Positions 33,855 through 43,778 of a stretch of DNA of 63,383 bases are shown here, in pieces (the first letter of the stretch is position 1; every line of letters begins with the position of its first letter). Location of the stretch: positions 11,696-75,078 of the forward strand of contig NZ_GG695972.1 of the NCBI RefSeq assembly GCF_000159955.1. Direction: 5' to 3'. A program made the position numbers and the translations under genes. Under the pieces are notes generated by a model. It was not told where the DNA came from. It ran no database searches and worked only from the letters and a program-made list of their open reading frames with translations. The DNA is from Paenibacillus sp. oral taxon 786 str. D14. GTDB lineage: Bacteria > Bacillota > Bacilli > Paenibacillales > Paenibacillaceae.

Positions 33855-35690
33855 TTACCTGCGCGGCGCTAGCTGCTGCAACTCCACACGACCTTGCCGT
33901 GAGTGGCGTACCAGCTCCGCATAGTAGCCGCCGCGGGCCAGCAACGTTTCGTGCGTGCCCTGCTCGGCGATCCGACCGCTTTGGATCACGAGGATGCGGT
34001 CAGCGTGCTGGACGGTGGACAGCCGGTGCGCGATGACCAGCGTTGTCCGGCCAGCCGACACCACGCTTAAGGCATGCTGGATCAACAGCTCGGTTTGGGA
34101 ATCCAGGTTCGCCGTCGCTTCATCGAGAATGAGGATTTTCGGACGGAAGACCAGGATCCGTGCGAAGGAGATCAACTGGCGCTCTCCGGCGGACAGTCCG
34201 CTGCCCCGATTGGACAACCGGGTGTCGTAGCCGTCCTTCAGCCGCGTGATCATGGGCTCTGCGCCGATGCGCCGGCAGGCTTCGATCACTTCTTCGCGGC
34301 TGATGTCTTCGCGGAAGAGGCGGACGTTGTCAATAATGGACCCGGCGAACAAGAACGGGTCCTGCTGCACCAGTCCGACGATGCGATGCAGCGAGGCTTG
34401 CGGCAGGCGGCGAATGTCCGTGCCGTCGATTTCGACGCTGCCATCGTCTACGTCATAGAACCGCGTCAGCAGGTTTACCAGGGAGCTCTTGCCTGCGCCG
34501 GTCGTGCCTACGATGCCGATGAACTCTCCTTCTCGCACATGAAGGTCGAGGCCATGCAGCACCTCCTGGCCTTCCGTGTATGAGAAGCGGATGTGATTGA
34601 AATCGATCCGCCCGCGAACCGCCTGGGCCGGCAACGTCTTGGCTTCCTCCGGCGCAGGGTCTTTCACCTCCGGCTCAGCGGAGAAGATTCGCCACAGGCG
34701 ATCTACCGATACGATGGTGGACTGCAGCGTATTCCACTGCTGGGTAATCTGGTTGATCGGTTGAAAGAATTGGCGGATATAGCTGATGAAGGCGTACAGC
34801 ACGCCAAATTCGATGCGATGGCCCAGCACCGCGAAGCCGCCGATCCAAACGACGAAGGCCACCGACAAATTGCCAAGCACATCAAAGGAACGGTTAAACA
34901 GGACCGTGGCCTGCACTTCCCGCAGATTCGCCTTCAAATAAGCGGTGTTCCGCTCCCCGAAGCGGGATGTTTGCTCCCCTTCTTGATGGAACGACTGAAT
35001 CAAGCTCATCCCGCTCAGATTTTCGGCCGTAAACGCGATGAGCCGGGACAGCAGCGAGCGGGCCCGCTGATAGCTGGTGCGCAAATACTTGCGGAAGGCG
35101 ATCGCAATGACCGTGATGATTGGAAAGAGAATTAAACAATATAAGGCCAGCTCGACATCTAGCGCAAACATAAAGACGACAACCAAGATGAGCGATAATC
35201 CGTCGCGGACCAGACTCAACAGCACCTGGGTAAAAAACTGGTTGATCGTCTCTGTATCACTTGACTCATTCGTGACGAGGCCGCCAGCCGAGTTGCGATC
35301 GAAGAAGGACATCGACTGCCTTGTGATCTGTTTAAACAGGTCTTTGCGCAGCAAGGCGACGATGCTTTGCCCGGCCCGTTGCAGCAGGTTTGCCTGCCAA
35401 TAAGAGAACACGCCGCTCACCGCCTCAAGCGCGAGGTAGGCCAAAGCGAGGCCAAGCAGGATGCTTGGTCCGTGTACGCCAAACAGCACCTTCTCATCGA
35501 TGGCATATTTGATCAGGAACGGCTGCAGCAAGTCAGCGGAAATGGCCAGAAATGCAAAGCCAAACACGGCGAGGAACGCTTTCCGGTGCGGTTTGGCATA
35601 GGCGAGCAGCGCCGCAAACGCCTTCCGCCGCTGCTCCGGAGTCACCTCGTATTTCCTGCGGGTATCGGCCGTTTCGGAATTAGTTGACAT
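33855..35690 (-). CDS. Heterodimeric ABC exporter, subunit with canonical catalytic Glu
   Basis: This 611-residue half-transporter has six membrane segments (about 35-330) and an ATPase domain (about 370-600). Walker A is GIVGTTGAGKSSLVNLL, Walker B ILILDEATANLD keeps the catalytic glutamate, but the ABC signature is LSAGERQ instead of LSGGQ. Its start overlaps the end of the upstream exporter gene by 11 bases, with AAGGAG before the ATG at 35690. The two proteins would form a heterodimer with one active and one degenerate ATP site, as in BmrC/BmrD or TM287/TM288. Such exporters move drugs, lipids or peptides; the substrate is unknown. Confidence 0.92.
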   Translation of the reverse strand: MSTNSETADTRRKYEVTPEQRRKAFAALLAYAKPHRKAFLAVFGFAFLAISADLLQPFLIKYAIDEKVLFGVHGPSILLGLALAYLALEAVSGVFSYWQANLLQRAGQSIVALLRKDLFKQITRQSMSFFDRNSAGGLVTNESSDTETINQFFTQVLLSLVRDGLSLILVVVFMFALDVELALYCLILFPIITVIAIAFRKYLRTSYQRARSLLSRLIAFTAENLSGMSLIQSFHQEGEQTSRFGERNTAYLKANLREVQATVLFNRSFDVLGNLSVAFVVWIGGFAVLGHRIEFGVLYAFISYIRQFFQPINQITQQWNTLQSTIVSVDRLWRIFSAEPEVKDPAPEEAKTLPAQAVRGRIDFNHIRFSYTEGQEVLHGLDLHVREGEFIGIVGTTGAGKSSLVNLLTRFYDVDDGSVEIDGTDIRRLPQASLHRIVGLVQQDPFLFAGSIIDNVRLFREDISREEVIEACRRIGAEPMITRLKDGYDTRLSNRGSGLSAGERQLISFARILVFRPKILILDEATANLDSQTELLIQHALSVVSAGRTTLVIAHRLSTVQHADRILVIQSGRIAEQGTHETLLARGGYYAELVRHSRQGRVELQQLAPRR

Positions 35691-37434
35691 CGCGATCGTC
35701 TCCTTCCTGCAGGTGATGCAGGTCAGCGTACAAGCCCCCGGCTTGCAGCAGCTGCTCATGCGTTCCTTGCTCGGCAATCCGCCCGTTGTCCAGCACGAGA
35801 ATGCGGTCGGCATGTTTCACCGCACTGATGCGGTGGGCGATGATCAGCGTTGTTTTTCCCTTACGGACTTCCTGCAGATTGGAGAGGATACGCGTCTCCG
35901 TTACGGAATCTACCGCACTGACGCTGTCGTCGAGCAGCAGGATCGGAGCGTCCTTGATCAGCCCTCGGGCCAAGCTGGTCCGCTGGCGCTGCCCGCCGGA
36001 CAACGTCAAGCCGCGTTCGCCCAGCTCGGTATCAAACCGCTTCGGGAATTTTATAACGTTGTCATAGAGATCCGCCAGCCTTGAGGCATCCTCCACTTTG
36101 CGCAGCTCGGAGGTTCGGTCGAAGAAGGCGATGTTGTCGCGGAGCGTCGTGCTGAACAGGAAACCGTCCTGCGGCACGTAGGCAATCCGGGTACGCAGGC
36201 TCTCCAGCCTCAAGCTTCGGATATCGCGGCCGCCGATGAAGATCGTGCCGCGGGGAGGATCGTATACCCGCAGCAGCAGCTTGACGAGCGTCGTTTTACC
36301 GCTGCCGGTCCGGCCCACGATACCCAGCGTTTCTCCGGGGTTGAGCCGGAGATGAATGTCCTGCAGTGAGGCGCGGGCAGCGTCCGGATAGGTGAAGGTC
36401 AATCCGCGGATCTCGATGCTGAGGCTGCGCGGATCCTCCGGCAGCGGCAGGGCCCCGGTTTCATCGTAGATGTCCGGCTTCATAGACAGCAGGTGGTTCA
36501 GCCGGTCAAGTGAAGCACGCGCACGCTGCATGAAGTTAATCACGTTGCCGATGAGCCGAAGCGGGTTCATTATCATCCGCAGGTATAAGGTTAAGGCAAC
36601 AAAATTGCCGAGCGACAGCTCGCCACGCGAGACGAGCAGGCCGCCGTAAGCGATGGCCACGGCCATGGAAACCGCGCCGGTAAACGGCAGCAGCACCTGA
36701 AATAGCGAGCTCATCCGGACCAGCGACAGCTGGCTGCTTAGGATGCGGTCCACGGTTTGCCCAAACCGGGCGCGGGCAATCTCTTCGGTCGCGAAGCTCT
36801 TCGTCACTTTGATGCCTTCAAATTGTTCTTCCGCGGCTTCCGTCATCGCTGCAAGCGACTCCTGCACCTTCCGCGAGTTATCGCGGATTTTGGGGCCGAA
36901 TCCGCTTACGATAAACGGGATCGCAAGCAGCGGCAAAACACATACCACGATCAAAAGCGCCGGAATATCGCTGACTGTCATCATCGTAATGACGGAGATC
37001 AACAACACCGACGCATTGGTTAATTGGTTCAACCCGTTGGCGATCGACTCCCGCACGCCGGTGACGTCATTCATCACGTAGCTGAGCAGCTTGCCGATCC
37101 CGTGTTTCGAGAAGAACGCTTCGCTTAATTGAGTAAAATGCCGAAACAACTGGTTCCGGGCACGAAATTCGAACATTCGCCCCAGGCGATGATTCATGTA
37201 CTGCCCGAATCCGAAGCACAGGCCATAAACGACGGCGATGGCAGCCAGAGTCAGCGCGTATCGGCCCACTCCGCTTCTCGTCAGCCCGCCTTGCTGGAGG
37301 TGATCCGTAAAATCCCCCAGGACCTTCGGGAAATACGAATACGTCACATTGGCGGCCGTCAGACATAGCGCAGCCGTCAAATACAGCGGAAAATGCGACT
37401 TCATGTGGCTAAGCAACAAGGTTTTTCCCCGCAT
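35680..37434 (-). CDS. Heterodimeric ABC exporter, subunit with degenerate catalytic Asp
   Basis: This 584-residue half-transporter starts MRGKTLLLSHMKSHFPLYL. Six membrane segments occupy about residues 15-310. The ATPase domain has Walker A GIVGRTGSGKTT, a normal signature LSGGQRQR, and Walker B PILLLDDSVSAVD with Asp in place of the catalytic Glu. This complements the partner, whose Glu is intact but whose signature is altered. The pair therefore has one competent and one degenerate ATP site. The ATG at 37434 is chosen by homology; GGAAAGGA lies some 11 bases upstream. A divergent sensor-kinase gene begins 316 bases away. Confidence 0.92.
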   Translation of the reverse strand: MRGKTLLLSHMKSHFPLYLTAALCLTAANVTYSYFPKVLGDFTDHLQQGGLTRSGVGRYALTLAAIAVVYGLCFGFGQYMNHRLGRMFEFRARNQLFRHFTQLSEAFFSKHGIGKLLSYVMNDVTGVRESIANGLNQLTNASVLLISVITMMTVSDIPALLIVVCVLPLLAIPFIVSGFGPKIRDNSRKVQESLAAMTEAAEEQFEGIKVTKSFATEEIARARFGQTVDRILSSQLSLVRMSSLFQVLLPFTGAVSMAVAIAYGGLLVSRGELSLGNFVALTLYLRMIMNPLRLIGNVINFMQRARASLDRLNHLLSMKPDIYDETGALPLPEDPRSLSIEIRGLTFTYPDAARASLQDIHLRLNPGETLGIVGRTGSGKTTLVKLLLRVYDPPRGTIFIGGRDIRSLRLESLRTRIAYVPQDGFLFSTTLRDNIAFFDRTSELRKVEDASRLADLYDNVIKFPKRFDTELGERGLTLSGGQRQRTSLARGLIKDAPILLLDDSVSAVDSVTETRILSNLQEVRKGKTTLIIAHRISAVKHADRILVLDNGRIAEQGTHEQLLQAGGLYADLHHLQEGDDRDVN

Positions 37435-37749
37435 CGGGCATCCCGTCCTTTCCGAGAAAAGGTTATTGTTATTCTTCGACCTCCTTGTATCTAGTCTCAG
37501 CTTTTTAATCATACTGCGAATTTCCAGATCCATCAAACCGTTGGACACGTTATTTTGTATATTTATGCATTGAAGATGCAGGTGTAGAGCGGGGAGGAAG
37601 AAGGTTAGGATAAAAGTAGGAGGCTATGCTACAATACGAAGGCAAATAACAAAGAAATAGCAGGAAGTTGTCAACAATCCCCCCTTTTCAAAGACATTCG
37701 ATATGCTATGTTAGGTTCATATCCCCATGAATAAAGAAGGTCGTTTCCT
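37435..37749. other. Divergent promoter region between ABC exporter and histidine kinase
   Basis: About 315 bases containing the 5' regions of two divergent operons. The right half is AT-rich with TACAAT- and TATGTT-like -10 candidates near 37630 and 37710, but no confident -35 partners. No gene seen. Confidence 0.4.
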
Positions 37750-39588
37750 ATGAAAAGACTAAATGTTCCTTCCCGCTCGATTCGGGGGAAGATCTTGGTC
37801 TCTTTTTTTGTTTGCATCGTGATTCCAATCGTAACGATTTTTTATTACTACTATACGTCGTCGAGTCGTGTCGTCATGGACGAAGCCCGGAGCGGCAATG
37901 AAGAAGCGCTGCGTCAGGTGGTCGGCAATATGGACGATCTGAGTGAACGGGTGCTGAAGGCTTCCAACTTAATTATGAACGACCCGGAATTTAACGAATT
38001 TCTGGAGTCGGAGGCAGACTGGGAGACGAATTACATGTCCCTGCGACGTTATAACAACATTCAGCAAAAATTGGTTAATATTCGCGACATCCTGCTGGAC
38101 AGCAATGCGATCATCGCGGTGATCGACGACCGGGGCTACGTGCATTCGACGGCTTACGGGCCCAATAACCGCAGTAGAAAGAAGGAGCTGCTCCATAAGC
38201 TAAGCGAAGAGTCGTGGGCGGAATTAACGAGGGCGCGCAAAGGCTGGCCAGTTTGGCAATATCCGTATACCGGGGAAATCAGCAAGCTGACCGACTTAAA
38301 CGAGCCTTATTTCACGATGAGCCGCCGGATCATTGGGAGGCAGCAAGAAGGGGAGGACCTGCTCATGATTGGGATTCCCAGCTCGGCTTTTTTTGGGAAT
38401 CTTCCGGCGCAGACGAAGGGCGGCGGGAGCTTCTTGCTGACGGATGGGGAAGGCCGCCTGCTTGGCGGAGCCTCGCCGCTAAACGATGAACAAACGACAA
38501 AGCTGCTGGAAAAGATTCGAAGTGCCGACACGCGTCAGGCTCAAGAGGGAGCGGCTTCGTTTGGCGATTACTCTGTAAACCGCGAGGAAATCCCTCGGCT
38601 GGGTTGGCAGGTGATCCAGCTCATTCCGCAGACGCTGTACCAGCAGAGGCTGGGCGGCCTGCGCAACCAATCGATCCTCTGGCTGATGGGCGCCTCGATT
38701 CTGTTTTCCATCGTGTTCATTTACTTTATGATTCGCTTCACGAAGCCTTTGCAACAGTTAGTCCGCTCGATGAACAAGCTAGGCGATGGCGACCTGCAGG
38801 CCTATGTGGAAGTGAATGGAGACGACGAAATTGCGATCGTTGGCAAGCACTATAATCGAATGCTAACGCGATTACAGCAGTTAATTGATCGGCTGTCCAA
38901 GGAGCAGCAACGCAAGGAGGAAGCTCGGTTTCAGGCGCTACAAGCGCAAATCAACCCGCATTTCCTGTTCAACACGCTCAACTCCATTAAGTGGATGGCC
39001 GCTTTGTCCGGCGCAGAGCATGTGGGCAAAATGATTACCAATTTGGGCCGACTGCTGGAATATACGATGAAAACACAGCAAGAGGTTGTCACCCTGGAGG
39101 AGGAATTAACCTATCTGAAGGTGTACCTTGATCTGCAAAAAATTCGCTTCCATGATAATGTCCAGTTCGAGGTGGATGTGCCGGATGAGCTCAGGTCCAA
39201 CGCGATTCTGAAATTCACCCTGCAGCCGATCGTCGAAAATGCCATCATCCATGGCGGGCGGACGCCGCTTGCCATCGGCATTCAAGGCGAGGAGACGGAG
39301 CAAGGATTAGTGCTGACGGTCTCCGACAACGGCGTAGGGATCGCTGAGGCGAAACTGAAAGAACTGTCCAGTCAGTTGAACCAGGACCATTCGAGATACA
39401 GCGGTATTGGCATCTATAACGTGAATGAACGTATCAAGCTGCACTTCGGACAAGACTTCGGCCTGGAAATGAGCAGCATGATTGGGCAAGGAACTCGCGT
39501 CAAGATCCGGCTTCCGCGGTTGGATCGCCAGGCTCTTGCGGATCAGAATCCCTTCTCCCGCGATGCGGATCGAAAGGAGAACGATTGA
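37750..39588 (+). CDS. YesM-type sensor histidine kinase
   Basis: This 612-residue membrane kinase has a first membrane segment (ILVSFFVCIVIPIVTIFYYY), an extracellular dCache-like sensor to about residue 300, and a second segment (ILWLMGASILFSIVFIYFMI). A HAMP linker, the His_kinase motif QINPHFLFNTLNSIKW (H404) and an ATPase domain (GVGIAEAKL, GIGIYNVNERI) follow. The family senses extracellular sugars or oligosaccharides and phosphorylates a YesN/AraC-type regulator, which is the next gene, sharing a TGATG overlap. It probably controls the sugar importer downstream. Confidence 0.93.
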   Translation: MKRLNVPSRSIRGKILVSFFVCIVIPIVTIFYYYYTSSSRVVMDEARSGNEEALRQVVGNMDDLSERVLKASNLIMNDPEFNEFLESEADWETNYMSLRRYNNIQQKLVNIRDILLDSNAIIAVIDDRGYVHSTAYGPNNRSRKKELLHKLSEESWAELTRARKGWPVWQYPYTGEISKLTDLNEPYFTMSRRIIGRQQEGEDLLMIGIPSSAFFGNLPAQTKGGGSFLLTDGEGRLLGGASPLNDEQTTKLLEKIRSADTRQAQEGAASFGDYSVNREEIPRLGWQVIQLIPQTLYQQRLGGLRNQSILWLMGASILFSIVFIYFMIRFTKPLQQLVRSMNKLGDGDLQAYVEVNGDDEIAIVGKHYNRMLTRLQQLIDRLSKEQQRKEEARFQALQAQINPHFLFNTLNSIKWMAALSGAEHVGKMITNLGRLLEYTMKTQQEVVTLEEELTYLKVYLDLQKIRFHDNVQFEVDVPDELRSNAILKFTLQPIVENAIIHGGRTPLAIGIQGEETEQGLVLTVSDNGVGIAEAKLKELSSQLNQDHSRYSGIGIYNVNERIKLHFGQDFGLEMSSMIGQGTRVKIRLPRLDRQALADQNPFSRDADRKEND

Positions 39589-41186
39589 TGATTAAAGTAT
39601 TGATTGTCGATGATGAAATCCTCGTGCGTATCGGGTTAAAGACGATCATTCCTTGGGAAGACAATGGATTTGAATTGATTGGGGAGGCCGCCAACGGGGA
39701 GGAAGCGCTAAGGCTGCTGAAAGACAATCCCTGCGACATCGTCCTGACTGATATCCGAATGCCCGGGTGTGACGGGCTGCAGCTGATGGAAGAGATCCGT
39801 AAGCTGTCGCCGCGAACGAAATGCTTGATTCTCTCCAACCACAACGATTTCGAATACGTCCAGAGGGCGTTGCGGCTTGGGGCGGCCGACTATATCCTCA
39901 AGCTAACGATGGAGCCCTCAGAATTAATGGATAAGCTCAACTCCATGAAGGAGATGATCCGCCAGGAAGCGGAGCAGTCGCTGGAGACTTCGCGATTGCA
40001 AGTCAAGGTCAGTAAATACAGCAGGGAAGCCAAGGAGAAGCGGCTGAGAGAACTCTTAATCAAACGGCAAGGCACGCGCGCCGAAGTGGAAGAAATGATG
40101 CAGGAGTTTGGCTTGCGTGCCTACGAGCCGCCGATTTACGTGATCAGCCTTCGGCTGGATCGGTATCCGAAGGTGCTGGAGGAGAACAATTTCCGCAGCG
40201 AGCACTTACTGCATTACACGGTTGCCAACATCCTCAGCGAGGTGTTCAAAAAATATTCCGATGGCGAACTGCTCGACATGGGAGACGGGCTGTTTACGAT
40301 CCTGACCGACCGCTATCAGGAAGCGATGGTTCGGGAGATGCAGGATGCCGTGTCCACCTTCCTGAAGCTGTCAGCCAGCGTGGGGGTATCCAGTCCGTTT
40401 GAGGATATTCTGGACCTGCATCAAGCTTACGACCAAGCGGAGAAAGCCCTCGCATACCGTTTTTACGTCGGGACGGAAGCTTTGGTGTATTTTGACCGTA
40501 TCCATTACGCCGAACCGGACGCCAGTTCAGCGCCGTGGCTTCAGGAGCAATGGGAGAAGTTGTTGGACATTCGCGACGAGGCAGCACTGTTGGATTATCT
40601 GGACCGGTGGTACCGTTCCGTTCTAGATGGTCCCAAATTGTCACCGGATGTCGAGCGGGAAAATTGGGTGCACTGGATCCATCTGATGGACGGCTTTGCC
40701 CGACGGCTTGGCGGGGACCTGTATTCGGCTCCGCTGCACGAGGAGATGTATCCGTATTCTGCCGTGCGCAGCCTGGAGACGTTGGAGGATATCTACTTGT
40801 GGTGCAGAGGCTGGCTGCCGATGTATCTCAATTATATTCGGTCGCTTTCCCATCAGCATGTCCGCCCGGAGATCCAGGTTGTTCTGGATGTCATCAGCAA
40901 GCAGTACAACCAGCCGCTGAAGGTATCAGAGCTGGCTAAGCTCGTCGGGTTTACGGAGAACTACCTGAGCATCCTGTTCAAGAAAGAGACCGGGCAAACG
41001 ATCATGGACCATCTCACCCGAATCCGCATGGACCGGGCCCGGGAGCTGCTGAAGGACCAAACCTATAAAATCTATGAAATCTCCGAGATGGTCGGGTACG
41101 GGGATTCGAACTACTTCAGCAAGCAATTCAAGCGAATGGAGGGGGTGTATCCCCTCGAATTCCGCAGGTTGTATCTGGGGAAATAG
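39588..41186 (+). CDS. YesN-type response regulator with AraC DNA-binding domain
   Basis: This 532-residue response regulator has a receiver domain with acidic pocket D8/D9, phospho-acceptor D55 in CDIVLTDIRMPG and conserved K105. A middle region of unknown fold follows, then a C-terminal AraC helix-turn-helix pair (KVSELAKLVGFTENYLSILF and IYEISEMVGYGDSNYFSKQF). The ATG at 39588 overlaps the kinase stop and has AAGGAG nine bases upstream. The most likely target is the promoter of the binding-protein gene 113 bases downstream. Confidence 0.93.
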   Translation: MIKVLIVDDEILVRIGLKTIIPWEDNGFELIGEAANGEEALRLLKDNPCDIVLTDIRMPGCDGLQLMEEIRKLSPRTKCLILSNHNDFEYVQRALRLGAADYILKLTMEPSELMDKLNSMKEMIRQEAEQSLETSRLQVKVSKYSREAKEKRLRELLIKRQGTRAEVEEMMQEFGLRAYEPPIYVISLRLDRYPKVLEENNFRSEHLLHYTVANILSEVFKKYSDGELLDMGDGLFTILTDRYQEAMVREMQDAVSTFLKLSASVGVSSPFEDILDLHQAYDQAEKALAYRFYVGTEALVYFDRIHYAEPDASSAPWLQEQWEKLLDIRDEAALLDYLDRWYRSVLDGPKLSPDVERENWVHWIHLMDGFARRLGGDLYSAPLHEEMYPYSAVRSLETLEDIYLWCRGWLPMYLNYIRSLSHQHVRPEIQVVLDVISKQYNQPLKVSELAKLVGFTENYLSILFKKETGQTIMDHLTRIRMDRARELLKDQTYKIYEISEMVGYGDSNYFSKQFKRMEGVYPLEFRRLYLGK

Positions 41187-41299
41187 ATTCGATAAGAATT
41201 ACCCTGTTTTGCCGAGGATTACGCCATGTTCTCCCCGGACAGGCTTTGTTACTTTATTCATAGCAAGAGAAACAATCCACAACCTGGGGGGACTTAGGA

Positions 41300-42640
41300 A
41301 TGAAGCAATGGTTGAAAGGCGTTATGTCCTTGGCATTGGCAGCTACCATCGTAGTTACCGGTTGCTCCAATGGCAAGGAGAACGCAAATAGCAACACTGA
41401 TGCAGGCGGCAATGGAGGCAGCAGCGGCGTCGTGAACTTGACTGTTTGGGGAGCGGTTCCAGAAGAGAATGGTCCGCAAACCGTCATCGACAAGTGGAAC
41501 GCAGCTCATCCTGACATTCAAGTAAATTACGTGCGTTACATCAACGACGATTCCGGCAATACGAAGCTGGATACCGCACTGATGATGCAAAGCGACGCGC
41601 CTGATATTTTCTTCAGCTATGGGGAGAACAATCTGTTCCGCCGTGAAAATTCCGGTATGACAGCTCCGCTGGATGAGTTGATCAGCGCGCAAGGGTTTGA
41701 CGTGGACGGCGTGATTGGCAGCGAAAACCTGCTGAAATACAATGATCAAATCCACTACCTGCCGGCTTATAAAAACATCGACTTCGTGGTGTTGAACAAA
41801 TCAGCTTTGGATGAAATCGGCGAACCTGTACCAACGGACTGGACTTGGGACGATTTCGCTGACTTGGCCCTCAAGCTGAATAAGGACGGCCGTAAGGGCG
41901 CGTTTGTTACACCGGGTGCAGATTTGCTGATCGGCAAATTTACGCTGGTGTCCAGCCAACCGAAGGATTCCTTCTATAACGCGGAAGGTTTGTCGAACTT
42001 CAACAACCCGGCGATGAAGAAGGGCTTGGAAATTCAGAAGAAGCTGTATGATGAAGGCGCTATGGTGAGCTGGGGCGAAGGCATCGCCAACAAGCTGGAT
42101 CCGGCAAACGAACTGCTGACGGGCAAGGCGGCGATGGTATACGGCGGCGCTTGGATGATGAGAAGCTTGAAGGATACGGACACTTGGCCGCGCGACTTCG
42201 CTGTAGCGTTCGCTCCGGCTCCGCAATACGAAAAAGGTACCAACGTCAACAACGGCGGCATGAACGATTTCATGTCCATCAATAACAACAGTGCCCATAA
42301 GGAAGAAGCGTTCCAATTCATCTCCTGGTATCTGCAAGAAGGCAATATGGACATGATTCCGGGCGGACGCATTCCGACGAACAAAACGGCAGATTTCGAT
42401 CAAGTGACTCAGATGATCGTAGGCGACAAGCAGGACGTGATCGATCAGGAATCGTTGGGGAATGTGCTGAAGGCGAATTACACGTTTGCGGTTCGCGAGA
42501 AAGCGACGGCGTTCCCGCAAATCACCACGATCACTAAGGAAGAAGCGGAGAAATATTTCATGAATCAGCAATCGGTGGACGAGACGCTTAAAGCGATGCA
42601 AGAGCGCGCCGACAAAGTGATCCAATCCGAAAGCAAATAA
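41300..42640 (+). CDS. Sugar ABC transporter substrate-binding lipoprotein (family 1)
   Basis: This 446-residue lipoprotein has lipobox VVTGC (cysteine 22) and an Asn/Gly-rich linker. It shows family 1 sugar-binding features (LTVWGAVPEENGPQTVIDKW, GKAAMVYGGAWMM, AFQFISWYLQEGN). GGGGGG precedes the ATG. A terminator at 42656-42698 separates it from the permeases, so excess binding protein is expected. It lies directly after the sensor/regulator pair and before two permeases, an oxidoreductase and a GH65 phosphorylase, which suggests an alpha-linked glucose disaccharide or related glycoside as ligand. Confidence 0.92.
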   Translation: MKQWLKGVMSLALAATIVVTGCSNGKENANSNTDAGGNGGSSGVVNLTVWGAVPEENGPQTVIDKWNAAHPDIQVNYVRYINDDSGNTKLDTALMMQSDAPDIFFSYGENNLFRRENSGMTAPLDELISAQGFDVDGVIGSENLLKYNDQIHYLPAYKNIDFVVLNKSALDEIGEPVPTDWTWDDFADLALKLNKDGRKGAFVTPGADLLIGKFTLVSSQPKDSFYNAEGLSNFNNPAMKKGLEIQKKLYDEGAMVSWGEGIANKLDPANELLTGKAAMVYGGAWMMRSLKDTDTWPRDFAVAFAPAPQYEKGTNVNNGGMNDFMSINNNSAHKEEAFQFISWYLQEGNMDMIPGGRIPTNKTADFDQVTQMIVGDKQDVIDQESLGNVLKANYTFAVREKATAFPQITTITKEEAEKYFMNQQSVDETLKAMQERADKVIQSESK

Positions 42641-42655
42641 TTCATATCGCAAGAC

Positions 42656-42698
42656 AAGACAAGGCAAGGAACCCCAACCGGGCTCCTTGTCTTTTTAT
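42656..42698 (+). terminator. Attenuator-type terminator after the binding-protein gene
   Basis: An AAGACAAGG/CCTTGTCTT perfect nine-base stem, with an inner CCC/GGG, is followed by T5. It lies within the transport operon, so it should reduce readthrough into the permeases. Confidence 0.85.
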
Positions 42699-42856
42699 AT
42701 TTTAGGAGAGAATTCTTGACTTCCCCCTGCTATTTCTTTGGGCGCTCGTAAGTTCTTTGCGAAAGGAATCGGACGGAAAACGTCAAGTCCTGTCCATTCC
42801 GAGAGGGGGCGATTTTTCTTAGGATACGGTTATGAGAGAAGGGAGCTGAACCAACC

Positions 42857-43759
42857 GTGAAAAACGGAATCCGCAAAAACCGTTACAAGGATAATCTGGC
42901 GGGATATTTGTTTATTCTGCCGAATTTTTTGGGCGTCTTTATCTTCATCCTGTTTCCTCTATTGATCAGCTTAGCCATGGTGTTCATGGATTGGGACTAT
43001 TTGCGAGGCTACGCCGGGATCGATTGGGTCGGGTTCGATAATTTTAAACAGTTGTTCCAGGACGAATATTTTTGGCAGTCGCTGAAAAATAACGTCATCT
43101 TCACCGGAGTCACCGTTCCGGCGGCGATGATCGTCGGGTTGATTGTGGCGGTCTTCCTGAATTCATTCGTCTATATGAAGAATTTCCTGCGAGTGTTGTT
43201 TTTCCTTCCGTACGTCAGCAGCATTGTGGCAATTTCCGTCGTATGGAGCGTCATGTACAACCCGTCGGAAGGACCGATTAACCAGTTTCTGCGGGGGCTT
43301 GGCCTCCATAACGTCCCGGGGTGGCTGGCCAGCCAGCATTGGGCGTTGCCGGCAATCATCATCATGGTCGCTTGGACTTACACCGGCTATACGATGGTTT
43401 TGTACATGGCCGGGATTCAGGGCATCCCTAAAGATTTGTACGAAGCGGCTGAGGTGGATGGGGCCTCCAGAATAAGACAATTTTTCAGCATTACGATCCC
43501 GCGGCTAAAACCGACAAGCTTCATGATCGCCATCACCTTGATCATTTCCACGTTCCAGGTTTTTGCTGCCGTATCCGTTATGACCAAGGGCGGGCCGCTG
43601 AATTCCACGATGGTGTTGTCCTACTACATCTACATTCAGGCCTTCCAATATTATAAGGTCGGCTACGCGGCAACCGTATCTTGGGCGCTCTTCCTGATCA
43701 TCTTGCTAATCACGTTGGTGCAATGGAAGGGTCAAAAAAGATGGCAGGACGAGTTCTAA
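42857..43759 (+). CDS. MalF-type sugar ABC transporter permease
   Basis: This 300-residue permease begins at GTG with GGGAG upstream. The first membrane segment is LAGYLFILPNFLGVFIFILF. The EAA loop reads EAAEVDGASRIRQFFSITIP, matching the usual EAAxxDGAxxxQxFxxIxlP pattern of sugar importers. It pairs with the next gene, 19 bases downstream. The 216-base gap to the preceding gene contains the attenuator and possibly a secondary promoter. Confidence 0.94.
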   Translation: MKNGIRKNRYKDNLAGYLFILPNFLGVFIFILFPLLISLAMVFMDWDYLRGYAGIDWVGFDNFKQLFQDEYFWQSLKNNVIFTGVTVPAAMIVGLIVAVFLNSFVYMKNFLRVLFFLPYVSSIVAISVVWSVMYNPSEGPINQFLRGLGLHNVPGWLASQHWALPAIIIMVAWTYTGYTMVLYMAGIQGIPKDLYEAAEVDGASRIRQFFSITIPRLKPTSFMIAITLIISTFQVFAAVSVMTKGGPLNSTMVLSYYIYIQAFQYYKVGYAATVSWALFLIILLITLVQWKGQKRWQDEF

Positions 43760-43778
43760 ACAGGAGGGGACGAAAGAA

